From Mycolicibacillus parakoreensis (GTDB taxonomy: Bacteria > Actinomycetota > Actinomycetes > Mycobacteriales > Mycobacteriaceae), in assembly GCF_022370835.2 (NCBI RefSeq), contig NZ_CP092365.1:2232001-2296000 (forward strand): a DNA stretch of 64,000 nt, read 5' to 3'. The position numbers and the translations under genes are program-made. This document shows positions 24,677 through 32,954 of this stretch, piece after piece (position 1 is the first letter of the stretch; each line of letters starts with the position of its first letter). The notes below the pieces were generated by a model. That model did not search any database and had not been told where the DNA came from. It worked only from the letters and a program-made list of their open reading frames with translations.

Positions 24677-25975
24677 GTGACCGATTTCGCCACCATCGAT
24701 TTCTTTACCGATCAATCCCTGGTGCCCGACCCCCACCCTTACTTCGACTACCTGCGCGACCAGCACCCCGTGACCCGGATGGACGCCTCCGGTGTGGTGG
24801 CGGTGACCGGATACGCCGAGGCTTTGGCGATCTACCGCGACTCGGAGACCTACTCGAACCTGGTGGCGGTCGGCGGGCCCTTCCCGCCGCTGCCGTTCGA
24901 ACCCGAGGGCGACGACATCAGCGCCCAGATCGAGCAGTACCGCGATCAGATGCCGATGAGCGAGCACATGGTCACCATGGACCCGCCACGACACACCAAG
25001 GCCCGGTCTCTGTTGCACAGGTTGCTCACCCCGAAGCGGCTCAAGGAGAACCAGGACTTCATGTGGCGGTTGGCCGACCGCCAGCTCGACTACTTCGTCG
25101 ACAACGGCAGGTGTGAGTTCCTCTCCGAGTACGCCCGGCCGTTCGCACTGTTGGTCATCGCCGACCTGCTCGGGGTGCCCGAGGAGGACCAGCCGGTGTT
25201 CCAGGAGGTGCTCGGCGCTCCGCAGCCCGGCGCCCGCGTCGGCGCGCTCGATCAGGAGGAACTGGTCCACGACCCGCTGGCGTGGCTCGACGACAAATTC
25301 CTCGGCTATCTCAGCGATCGGCGCGAGAACCCGCGCGCCGACGTCTTGACCGAACTGGCCGGCGCCACCTACGAGGACGGGTCGGTCCCGGAACTCATCG
25401 ACGTGGTCAAAAGCGCCACGTTCCTGTTCGGCGCCGGCCAGGAGACGACCACGAAGCTGCTCAGCTCGGCACTGCGGTTGCTGGCCGAACGCCCCGACCT
25501 CGTCGCCCAACTGCGCGCCGACCGCAGCAAGATCCCCAACTTCTTCGAAGAGGTGCTGCGCATGGAGAGCCCGGTGAAATGCGACCCCCGCCTGGTGGCC
25601 AAGACCACCACGCTCGGGGGCGTCGAGCTGAAGGCGGGCACGATCGTGGTGCTGCTTCCGGGGGCGGTCAACCGCGATCCGCTGAAGTTCGAGGACCCGC
25701 ACGAATTCCGGATCGACCGGCCCAACGTACGCGAGCACCTGGCCTTCGCCCGGGGCACCCACACCTGCCCGGGCTCGCCGCTGGCACGCGCGGAGAACCG
25801 CATCTCGTTGGAACGCATCCTGGACCGGATGGACGACATCCGCATCGATGAGGGCAAGCACGGGCCCGCCGGGGACCGGCGCTTCACCTTCGAGCCGACG
25901 TTCATCCTGCGCGGCCTGACCGAACTGCACCTGGAGTTCACCCCGGTCGAGGCTCCGGTTCCGGCAGCCATCTAG
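24677..25975 (+). CDS. Cytochrome P450
   Basis: A 432-residue soluble P450 monooxygenase. I-helix FLFGAGQETTT (O2 activation), the ExxR pair in EEVLR, and heme-ligand loop FARGTHTCPG with Cys364 are present. GTG 24677 follows AGGAAGG at 24661. It would hydroxylate a hydrophobic substrate with electrons from a ferredoxin and ferredoxin reductase; the only ferredoxins seen here are at 34190 and the BFD at 18632, and no reductase is in the window. First gene of a P450-P450-SDR unit. CYP family cannot be assigned without a search. Confidence 0.93.
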   Translation: MTDFATIDFFTDQSLVPDPHPYFDYLRDQHPVTRMDASGVVAVTGYAEALAIYRDSETYSNLVAVGGPFPPLPFEPEGDDISAQIEQYRDQMPMSEHMVTMDPPRHTKARSLLHRLLTPKRLKENQDFMWRLADRQLDYFVDNGRCEFLSEYARPFALLVIADLLGVPEEDQPVFQEVLGAPQPGARVGALDQEELVHDPLAWLDDKFLGYLSDRRENPRADVLTELAGATYEDGSVPELIDVVKSATFLFGAGQETTTKLLSSALRLLAERPDLVAQLRADRSKIPNFFEEVLRMESPVKCDPRLVAKTTTLGGVELKAGTIVVLLPGAVNRDPLKFEDPHEFRIDRPNVREHLAFARGTHTCPGSPLARAENRISLERILDRMDDIRIDEGKHGPAGDRRFTFEPTFILRGLTELHLEFTPVEAPVPAAI

Positions 25976-26013
25976 GCGAATCACCCGGCGACCGAGGGAA
26001 GGGACCCCAGCAG

Positions 26014-27219
26014 ATGACCGCCAGCATCACCGACGAGGCGCACTACGACCCGTACGACACCGAACTGAACAAAGACCCCTATCCGATGTTCCGTCGGCTC
26101 CGCGAGGAAGCTCCGCTGTATTACAACCGGGAGCACGACTTCTATGCGCTCAGCCGGTTCGACGACGTGCACGCCGCGTTCCAGGACTTCGAGACGTTCA
26201 GCTCGGCCAAGGGTGCGATCCTGGAGATCATCAAATCGGGCATGGAGATCCCGCCGGGCATCTTGGTGTTCGAAGATCCGCCGATCCACGACATCCACCG
26301 CAACCTGCTGTCGGGGATGTTCACCCCGCGCCGGATGAAGGAGCTGGAGCCGCAGATCCGCGAGTACTGCGCGCGCTGCCTGGATCCGCTGGTGGGCACC
26401 GGGCGGTTCGACTTCGTCAACGACCTCGGCGCCGAGATGCCGATGCGCGTGATCGGGATGTTGTTGGGAATCCCCGAAGACCAACAGGAGCACATCACCG
26501 AGCACGGCGACGCCACCATCCGCACCGAACCCGGTCAGAAGATGACCGACAATCCCGACGGTCCGATCGCGACCGGCGACGTGTTCGCCGACGCCATCGC
26601 CTGGCGGAAGACGAACCCCTCCGATGACCTGATCACCGGTCTGATGAACGTCGAATTCGAGGATGAGACCGGCACCCGGCGGCAGATGAGCACCGAAGAG
26701 CTGCACCTGTTTTTGACCGTGTTGGCCACGGCGGGCAGCGAGACCACCACCCGGCTGATCGGCTGGGCCGGCAAGGTGCTCGCCGAGCACCCCGATCAGC
26801 GTCGTGAGCTGGCCGACAATCCGTCGCTGATCCCGCGCGCGGTCGAAGAGCTGGTCCGGTTCGAGCCGCCCGCACCCCACGCGGCCCGCTACGTCACCCG
26901 CGACATCGACTTCTACGGGCAGACTGTGCCGGAGGGCGCGGCGATGATGCTGCTGATCGGCGCGGCCAACCGCGATCACCGCCGGTTCCCGCCCGACGGC
27001 GACGTGTTCGACATCCACCGTGAGCGCCGACCCCACCTCGGGTTCGGCCAGGGCACCCACTTCTGTGTGGGCAACGCGCTCGCCCGCCTGGAGGCGCGGG
27101 TCGCCCTCGAGGAGATCTTGACGCGCTTCCCGGAGTGGGAGGTGGATCTCTCCGTGGCGGAGCTCTCCCCGACATCGACGGTTCGCGGCTGGACCTCGAT
27201 GCCGGCGTCGATTCCCTGA
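26014..27219 (+). CDS. Cytochrome P450
   Basis: A 401-residue P450 with I-helix LATAGSETTTRL, ExxR in EELVR and heme loop FGQGTHFCVG carrying Cys351. Only distantly similar to the P450 39 bases upstream, so the tandem pair is not a recent duplication and probably has two different substrates or acts sequentially on one. The following gene is a mycofactocin-type SDR, suiting oxidation of the P450 product alcohol. The P450 signature EDPPIHDIHRNLLSGMFTPRR in the C-helix region is intact. Functional assignment beyond monooxygenase is not possible from sequence. Confidence 0.93.
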   Translation: MTASITDEAHYDPYDTELNKDPYPMFRRLREEAPLYYNREHDFYALSRFDDVHAAFQDFETFSSAKGAILEIIKSGMEIPPGILVFEDPPIHDIHRNLLSGMFTPRRMKELEPQIREYCARCLDPLVGTGRFDFVNDLGAEMPMRVIGMLLGIPEDQQEHITEHGDATIRTEPGQKMTDNPDGPIATGDVFADAIAWRKTNPSDDLITGLMNVEFEDETGTRRQMSTEELHLFLTVLATAGSETTTRLIGWAGKVLAEHPDQRRELADNPSLIPRAVEELVRFEPPAPHAARYVTRDIDFYGQTVPEGAAMMLLIGAANRDHRRFPPDGDVFDIHRERRPHLGFGQGTHFCVGNALARLEARVALEEILTRFPEWEVDLSVAELSPTSTVRGWTSMPASIP

Positions 27220-27273
27220 TCGTCACTCATCTACCCCCACAAGGCTTTTCCAACAAACAGAATCGAGGTTTTC

Positions 27274-28113
27274 ATGGCTGGTCGTGTTGACGGCAAGGTC
27301 GCGTTCATCACCGGGGCGGCGCACGGTCAGGGCCGCAGTCACGCGGTGCGCCTGGCCGAGGAGGGCGCCGACATCATCGCCATCGACGCCTGCAAACGGA
27401 TCGTCGAGGACTCCCCCATCCCCCCGGCCACCCCGGAGGAACTCGCCGAGACCGCCGAACTGGTCAAGGCGCGCAACCGTCGCATCTTCACCGCCGAGGT
27501 CGATGTGCGTGACTACGACGGGCTCAAGAACGCGGTGGATGCCGGAGTCGAGGAGTTGGGCGGCCTGGACATCATCGTCGCCAACGCCGGTATCGGCAAC
27601 GGCGGCGACACCCTGGACCAGTGCAGCGAACACGACTGGCAGGAGATGATCGACATCAACCTGTCGGGCGTGTGGAAGACGGTCAAAGCCGGTGTACCTC
27701 ACCTCATCTCCGGAGAAAAGGGCGGCTCGATCATCCTGACCAGCTCCGTGGGCGGCCTGAAGGCCTACCCGCACTGCGGCAACTACGTCGCCGCCAAGCA
27801 CGGCGTGGTGGGGATCATGCGGGCCTTCGCCGTCGAGCTGGGTCAGCAGAACATTCGGGTCAACACGGTGCACCCCACCCACGTCAGCACCGGGATGATC
27901 ATGAACGAGGGCACCTGGAAATTGTTCCGCCCCGATCTGGAGAACCCCGGCCCCGACGACATGGCGCCGATCTGTCAGATGTTCCACACGCTGCCCGTGC
28001 CCTGGGTGGATGCGGTAGACATCAGCAACGCGGTGCTGTTTTTGGCCTCGGACGAGGCCCGCTACATCACCGGTGTCACCCTGCCGGTCGACGCGGGCAG
28101 CTGTCTGAAGTGA
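27274..28113 (+). CDS. Mycofactocin-associated short-chain dehydrogenase
   Basis: A 279-residue SDR: TGAAHGQGRSHAVRLAEEG nucleotide site, NAGI at 104-107, catalytic Ser158, Tyr171 and Lys175. It carries the same GxGRSHAV signature and post-strand-2 insertion as the SDR at 16283 and belongs to the group with tightly held NAD linked to mycofactocin. The directly upstream P450s make an alcohol substrate likely (inference). Its stop overlaps the GTG start of the decayed phosphotransferase, showing that gene was formerly the next cistron. Confidence 0.87.
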   Translation: MAGRVDGKVAFITGAAHGQGRSHAVRLAEEGADIIAIDACKRIVEDSPIPPATPEELAETAELVKARNRRIFTAEVDVRDYDGLKNAVDAGVEELGGLDIIVANAGIGNGGDTLDQCSEHDWQEMIDINLSGVWKTVKAGVPHLISGEKGGSIILTSSVGGLKAYPHCGNYVAAKHGVVGIMRAFAVELGQQNIRVNTVHPTHVSTGMIMNEGTWKLFRPDLENPGPDDMAPICQMFHTLPVPWVDAVDISNAVLFLASDEARYITGVTLPVDAGSCLK

Positions 28114-28432
28114 CCGACCCGCTGATCGCCGACGGGTCGAGCTGACCGGCGGGCTCTACCACGAGCCACGCCCGTTCCTCTCCGAGGTGTCGTTGTTCCT
28201 GGATCGTCCGCGGGTCCACCGGGCGGTGACCGACGAACCGCATCGCGACTTCCTGGTGCTGATGGAGGATGTGGTCGCCCGCGGCGCCGGCCCGCGTGAC
28301 GCGGCCCGACCGCTCAGCGTCGACGAGGCAGCATGCGGGGTGCGCGGCCTGGCCCGCATGCACGGCGCGTTCTGGGGCGAGCGCATCACCGAGAACCCGG
28401 CACTGGATGCCGTGGACAGCCAGCCCGGCTAG
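28110..28432 (+). pseudogene. Decayed aminoglycoside-phosphotransferase-family kinase
   Basis: GTG 28110 (overlapping the SDR stop) begins VTDPLIADGSS and hits a stop at 28141-28143. In another frame, from about 28142, the conserved interior of a phosphotransferase continues: GGLYHEPRPFLSEV, then FLVLMEDVVARGA and GVRGLARMHGAFWG, ending at 28432. The N-terminal ~100 residues of the kinase core and the whole catalytic C-terminal half (HGD and DW motifs) are absent. The pattern is a normal start followed by internal deletion/frameshift and 3' truncation. Such kinases often accompany P450/SDR catabolic genes in mycobacteria. A functional short peptide cannot be excluded but is unlikely. Confidence 0.72.
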
Positions 28433-29382
28433 CGGTCACGCTCGCGGCTGGACTTGCTCAACCGGAAATCCGGGGGGAACTTGGCGTCGTTGTCCTTGAC
28501 CGCACCGCTGAGCCCGGTGTCGATGGCCTCATCGAGCATCAGGTCATCGGAGTCCGGTGTCACCCCGCTGCCCATCGATTCGAAGAACGCCGAGAGCAGA
28601 CTGCCCATGTACTCGCCCTGGTGCTGCTTGTAGACCTCGAAGAACATCTTCTGCATGAACACGGTGTCGACCGGACGGTTGCGCGCGCAGGCCAACGCAT
28701 ACTTGCCCACCTCGTCCTCAAGCTCGTCGCGTCCGACGACCTTGTTGACGAAGCCGCACTTGTCCATGTCGGCGGCGGTGAACGGCCGTCCGGTGAACAC
28801 CATCTCCGAGAATTTGCGCAGGCCCATCATCTGCACCCAGGTCCACATCCGCGGGCCCCACCCGTAGTAGCGGAACGAGGGGTGACCGAACAGCGCGTCG
28901 TCGGAGCAGATCACCAGGTCCGCGTCGGCGGCCTGATAGAAGTGCCATCCGTAGCAGTAGCCCTTCGCCTCGACGATGCTGACCTTCTTGAGCTCCTGTA
29001 GCGGGCGGTTGCCGGCTTGGGCGTTGGCGTACCAGGCGCTGATCGTGGCGCCGTTGCGAAACGAGCCCTTCGGTGGATAGGTGACGTCGGCGCCGTCCAA
29101 TCGCAGTTCGGCCAACCGCATCGCGGGGTCGTCCACGCCCTCCATGAACTCCGGCAGGTCGGCTCCGCTGCCCAGATCGTCGCCGACCCCCCGGATCACC
29201 ACCACCTTGACGTCGTCGTCGACGGTGGCACCCCGGAGCAGATCCGCGTAGCGCAGCCGCGCCGCCGACGTCGGGGCGTTGAGGTACTCGGGCCGCGCGA
29301 AGGTGATCGTCGCGATCTTGGTGGCCGGATCCTTGTGGTAGCGGATGATCTCCTCCGCCGAAGGACGGTCAGCGACAGGCAT
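28429..29382 (-). CDS. Enoyl-CoA hydratase/isomerase family protein, divergent active site
   Basis: A 317-residue crotonase, longer than usual. ATITFARPEYLNAPTS and GVGDDLGSGADLPEF mark the fold, but the catalytic region reads GYCYGWHFYQAADADLVICSDD and GHPSFRYYGWGPRMW: neither glutamate of hydratases is present and aromatic residues are unusually abundant. It may catalyse C-C hydrolysis or another crotonase-fold reaction rather than hydration. It is last in the minus-strand unit after two M24-fold proteins, with an 8-base gap and GAGGAG before ATG 29382. It overlaps the convergent phosphotransferase pseudogene by four bases. Confidence 0.8.
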   Translation of the reverse strand: MPVADRPSAEEIIRYHKDPATKIATITFARPEYLNAPTSAARLRYADLLRGATVDDDVKVVVIRGVGDDLGSGADLPEFMEGVDDPAMRLAELRLDGADVTYPPKGSFRNGATISAWYANAQAGNRPLQELKKVSIVEAKGYCYGWHFYQAADADLVICSDDALFGHPSFRYYGWGPRMWTWVQMMGLRKFSEMVFTGRPFTAADMDKCGFVNKVVGRDELEDEVGKYALACARNRPVDTVFMQKMFFEVYKQHQGEYMGSLLSAFFESMGSGVTPDSDDLMLDEAIDTGLSGAVKDNDAKFPPDFRLSKSSRERDR

Positions 29383-29390
29383 GGCGCTCC

Positions 29391-30509
29391 TCAGTGATCG
29401 GCAAACGGGCTGGTGGTCAGGACCTCGTGACCGTCCTCGGTGATCAACACCGCCTCACGGCCGAACACCGAACCCACCCCCGGTTCGAACACGTAGCCGG
29501 TGACCGCCAACACCATACCGGGCCGCAGGTGTTCGGCGGCCGCGGTCGCGGGCAACTCCACGGCGACCATCGGCGGGTCGAAACCCAGTCCCAGCCCGTA
29601 GGCCACCGGCATCGGCGGCATCGGCTCACCGGCGGCGGTATAGGCGTTCAGCAGATCGCTGCCGGTCGCCCCGGGCCGGCAGGCACCCGCGAGTCGCTGC
29701 CACAGCGCATCCCATCGGCGGTACAGCGCCCCGGCGCCGGGCACCTCGCCGACCGGGTACGTTCGCCCCACCTCGGCGACATAGCCACCGGCGAGCACAC
29801 CCGCGGAGAACGCCACCAGGTCCCCGGCCTGGGCCGCTCCGTCGCCGGCCCCCCGTCGCCACGGGTGCTCCCGGGAGGTCACCCAGGCGACGTCCTGGTT
29901 GGCCGGGGTGGAGACCCCGGCGGCGGTCATCGCCTCCATCAGCACGCCGGTGAGGGTCTGCTCGCTGACGCCGGGCGTCAGCGCCGACACCGCCGCGGTC
30001 AACGCCTGTTGCGCCACGGCGATCGAGGCGCGCACCGCGGCGATCTCATCGGCGGTCTTGATCGCCCGGGCGGCCCGCATCGCCTGCTCCCCGTCGACCA
30101 GTTCGGCGTTGGGGAAGGCCATCGGCAGCGCCTGGGCGAAGACCGGCGACATGGCGTCGGTGCCGACCCGGCGCGCATCGGCGGCACCGTCGATGCGGGC
30201 GAGCACCCCGATGGTGTTGGTCGGGTTCCAGGCGATGCCGTAGAGGTGCTCGTGCGGGATGTCCTCGGGGATGCCCTCGTCCCAGGTGCTCAGCAGGTGG
30301 ATGGCCCCGGTGCGGCGCACGAGCACACAGGTCGGGCCGAACGGGCGCGTCCCGGCGATCCACAGCTGCGGTGCGCCGCTGACGTAGCGGACGTTGGCCT
30401 GACGTCCCAGCACCAGGACGTCGAGGTCGTGAGCTTCCATCTGTGCCAGTGCACGCCGCCGCCGCTCACTGCGCAGCGCACGATCATCCGGCAGGACCTC
30501 AACGGCCAT
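29391..30509 (-). CDS. M24-fold (aminopeptidase P-like) protein lacking metal ligands
   Basis: A ~372-residue protein with a creatinase/prolidase-type N-terminal domain and C-terminal pita-bread fold. The five metal ligands of M24 peptidases are mostly replaced: the first Asp position reads AFSAGV, the second is GYVAEVGRTY (Glu), the His region is YGLGLGFD, and the Glu of LEP is VTGYVFEPG; only the last Glu (FGREAVL) remains. It therefore cannot bind the usual dinuclear centre and may act like metal-free creatinase or serve as a partner of the intact M24 protein encoded just upstream. Start ambiguous: ATGs at 30530, 30521 and 30509; the shortest best matches the paralogue's N-terminus. Confidence 0.75.
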   Translation of the reverse strand: MAVEVLPDDRALRSERRRRALAQMEAHDLDVLVLGRQANVRYVSGAPQLWIAGTRPFGPTCVLVRRTGAIHLLSTWDEGIPEDIPHEHLYGIAWNPTNTIGVLARIDGAADARRVGTDAMSPVFAQALPMAFPNAELVDGEQAMRAARAIKTADEIAAVRASIAVAQQALTAAVSALTPGVSEQTLTGVLMEAMTAAGVSTPANQDVAWVTSREHPWRRGAGDGAAQAGDLVAFSAGVLAGGYVAEVGRTYPVGEVPGAGALYRRWDALWQRLAGACRPGATGSDLLNAYTAAGEPMPPMPVAYGLGLGFDPPMVAVELPATAAAEHLRPGMVLAVTGYVFEPGVGSVFGREAVLITEDGHEVLTTSPFADH

Positions 30510-31746
30510 CGACGTCGCCATAGGGTGCATAGGGATAGTCGGTCAACGAAATCCAGCCTTCCTCGGTGATCACCAGAACCTCCTCGCCGCGGTAGCCGCC
30601 GGTGCCGTCCTCCCACGCCACCGGTTCGAGCACCAGCACCATGCCCGGCTCGAAGACGAAGTTCGCGTCGAATTCCTGGCCCAGGTCGGTGCCGATCATC
30701 GGCATCTCCGCGGCGTTGACCCCGATGCCGTGCCCCAGATAGAAATGCGGCAGCCACGGCCGTTCGCCGTCGTTGGCGGCGGTCGCGACGCGCCCCAGCT
30801 CGGCGGCGGTGACACCGGCGCGGGTCACGTCGCGCACCGCGTCGAGGATCTGCCGCCAGCGCCGATATTGGGCCTGCTGGCGCGGCGTCGGGTCCGCCCC
30901 GACGATCCAGGTTCGCCCGAAGTCCGAGCAGTACCCGCCGTAGGTGATCGAGACGTCGGTCCAGAGCACGTCGCCGACCGCGAGTTCACGCTCGGTGGTC
31001 AACAGCGGCAGCGCCAGGTCCCCGTGGGTCGTCCACACCCCGTCGTCGCGGGTGTGCGGCATCACCTGCCAGATCGGTTCGAGCATGCTGGCGTCGGCGC
31101 CCAATTCGAAAGCGTGCCGAAGGAATTGCGCCGAGAGGTCGATCTGGCGGATCCCGGGCTTGAGTGCGGCCTGGACGTCGACCATCGCCTCGTCGGTGAT
31201 GCGGCAGGCGGTCCGGATGCAGGCCAGCTCGTCCGGGGTCTTGATCACCTTGGCCGCGCCGACCAGTTGGCTGGCGTCCACCGGCCGGCCGGCCGGGAAC
31301 AGGCGGTTCTGTGCACGGCGCATGGCCCCGGTGCATTCGTCGACGGCCACCACCGGCCGGGCGGGCAGCAGGCCGGCGAGAACCTCGGCGAACCGGTCCA
31401 CGCCCTCGTCGAATTCCAGGTAGACCGGGCCGTGGACGTGGTCGTCGGGCAGCTCGGTGTGGTCGGCCGCACCCACCCGCAACGAGACGAACAGGTGGGG
31501 CCACTCGTCGTCGGCGAGGACCACCGCGACGGGCCGTTCGACGTGCGACAGACCCGCATCCCCGAGCCGCCAGCTGATCCCGGTCGCGTAGGTGACCGCG
31601 CTGTTTCCCAGCAGCACCAACGCGTCGACACCGCGTTCGGCCATGGCCGCCCGCAGTCGCGCGCCGGTCTCCCGGCGCATCCGTGACCGGTCCGGAACCT
31701 CCGGGATGTCGATGCCGGTGGCGGTCTGAGGCGTCGACGTCGTCAT
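30499..31746 (-). CDS. M24-family metallopeptidase / creatinase-like hydrolase
   Basis: A 415-residue Xaa-Pro-peptidase-fold enzyme. All metal ligands are seen: Asp in WTDVSITYGG, Asp in CSDFGRTW, His in GHGIGVNAAEMP, Glu in LEPVAWED and Glu in RGEEVLV, so a two-metal (Mn/Co) site is expected. It would hydrolyse a C-N bond in a proline-like, creatine-like or other small amide; in this catabolic setting the substrate may be an amide or CoA-linked intermediate (inference). ATG 31746 overlaps the amidohydrolase stop (ATGA). Its 3' end overlaps the degenerate paralogue, consistent with a duplication that kept one active copy. Confidence 0.82.
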   Translation of the reverse strand: MTTSTPQTATGIDIPEVPDRSRMRRETGARLRAAMAERGVDALVLLGNSAVTYATGISWRLGDAGLSHVERPVAVVLADDEWPHLFVSLRVGAADHTELPDDHVHGPVYLEFDEGVDRFAEVLAGLLPARPVVAVDECTGAMRRAQNRLFPAGRPVDASQLVGAAKVIKTPDELACIRTACRITDEAMVDVQAALKPGIRQIDLSAQFLRHAFELGADASMLEPIWQVMPHTRDDGVWTTHGDLALPLLTTERELAVGDVLWTDVSITYGGYCSDFGRTWIVGADPTPRQQAQYRRWRQILDAVRDVTRAGVTAAELGRVATAANDGERPWLPHFYLGHGIGVNAAEMPMIGTDLGQEFDANFVFEPGMVLVLEPVAWEDGTGGYRGEEVLVITEEGWISLTDYPYAPYGDVDGR

Positions 31747-32933
31747 CGCAATCCCAGGAAGGCCGTGACGTTGCCGTTGACCACCTTGACGGCGTCCTCG
31801 GGTCCCAGCGCGTCGACCACGGCGGCCAACGATTTCTCCGAGTAGCCGAACGTGCTCTCGTTGTGGGGGTAGTCCGAGGACCACATCACCTTGTCCACTC
31901 CGATCTGGTCGATCAGGCGCAGACCAAGCGGATCGACCATGAACGACGCGCTCATGTTGGCGTCCCAGTAGTGCCGGATCGGGTGGCACAGTTCGTGGTT
32001 GAACATGTGCTGGTAGGAGGCGTGCAGATGCTCGGCGTCCTGCAGGGCCGACGGCACCCAGGCGATCCCGCCCTCGAACCAGCCGACGCGCAGTCCCGGC
32101 TGGTGGTCAAGGATTCCCCCGAAGATGTACTTGGAGAACATCTCCCGGAACGAGTCGACGTTGACCATCATGCCGACGACGACGCTGTTGACCTCACACG
32201 GGGTCTTCGGCGGGGTCTCACCGATGTGATGGCTGACCGGCAGCCCGGCCGCTTCGATCTCCTCCCACACCGGGCGCATCGCCGCAGAGGAGTAGTCGAT
32301 CACCGCGCCGTCGTCGTCCTTGCCCGGGTTCAGCGGGAGCAGGAAGGTCTTGAGCCCCAGCGATTTGCATTCCTGCAGTGTTCGCCGCGCACCGGCGGGG
32401 TCCCACCAGTTGATCAGGCCCACGCCGTAGAAGTGACCGTCGGAGCGCTCCTGCAGCTCGGCGATGTGTTCGTTGTAGATGCGGAAGATCCGTTCGCGCA
32501 GTTCCTTGTCGGGGAAATGGAACAGGGCGAGCACCGCGTTGGGAAACGCCAGCTCCCTGTCGACGCCGTCGGAACGCAGCTGTTCGATGCGCGCCTCGAT
32601 GTTCGCGGTCGCGGCGCCGGCCAGGTCGTCGTACTGCATCAAGACGGCCGAGAAGTCTCCGGGCAAAAAGGTCTGGCCCTTCTTGCCGACCATGTAGGCA
32701 CCGTCCTCGTACCAGATCCGCGGCGCCTTGTCGCGCAGCTCGGGGGGGAAATTCTGGTAGAAGATGTCGTCGCTCAGCGAGATGTGGTTGTCCGCGGAGA
32801 ACACCTCGGTTCCGGCGGGCAGGCCGACACCGCCGTGCGCTCTCACCTGGCGGTCCTTGGGCGCCCCGTAGCCCCCCTCCGGGTAGAACGGTCTGGGCTG
32901 TCCCGCTGGGGTCTGGGTTGATGCTGTGGTCAT
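31743..32933 (-). CDS. Amidohydrolase-family protein (amidohydrolase 2 / ACMSD-like)
   Basis: A 396-residue TIM-barrel protein. FSADNHISLSDD at the first metal site, SHHIGE in the barrel, WFEGGIAWVPS and SSDYPHNESTFG with the conserved SDxPH aspartate. Same branch as the 20274 product, with about 35 extra N-terminal residues. The family contains metal-dependent decarboxylases and C-C or C-N hydrolases. It is part of the TetR-ferredoxin-P450-amidohydrolase-M24 unit, 21 bases after the P450 stop, so it is likely to act on a P450-derived product. Reaction not identifiable from sequence. Confidence 0.82.
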   Translation of the reverse strand: MTTASTQTPAGQPRPFYPEGGYGAPKDRQVRAHGGVGLPAGTEVFSADNHISLSDDIFYQNFPPELRDKAPRIWYEDGAYMVGKKGQTFLPGDFSAVLMQYDDLAGAATANIEARIEQLRSDGVDRELAFPNAVLALFHFPDKELRERIFRIYNEHIAELQERSDGHFYGVGLINWWDPAGARRTLQECKSLGLKTFLLPLNPGKDDDGAVIDYSSAAMRPVWEEIEAAGLPVSHHIGETPPKTPCEVNSVVVGMMVNVDSFREMFSKYIFGGILDHQPGLRVGWFEGGIAWVPSALQDAEHLHASYQHMFNHELCHPIRHYWDANMSASFMVDPLGLRLIDQIGVDKVMWSSDYPHNESTFGYSEKSLAAVVDALGPEDAVKVVNGNVTAFLGLR

Positions 32934-32954
32934 CGTAAACTCACTCCGATCCGG

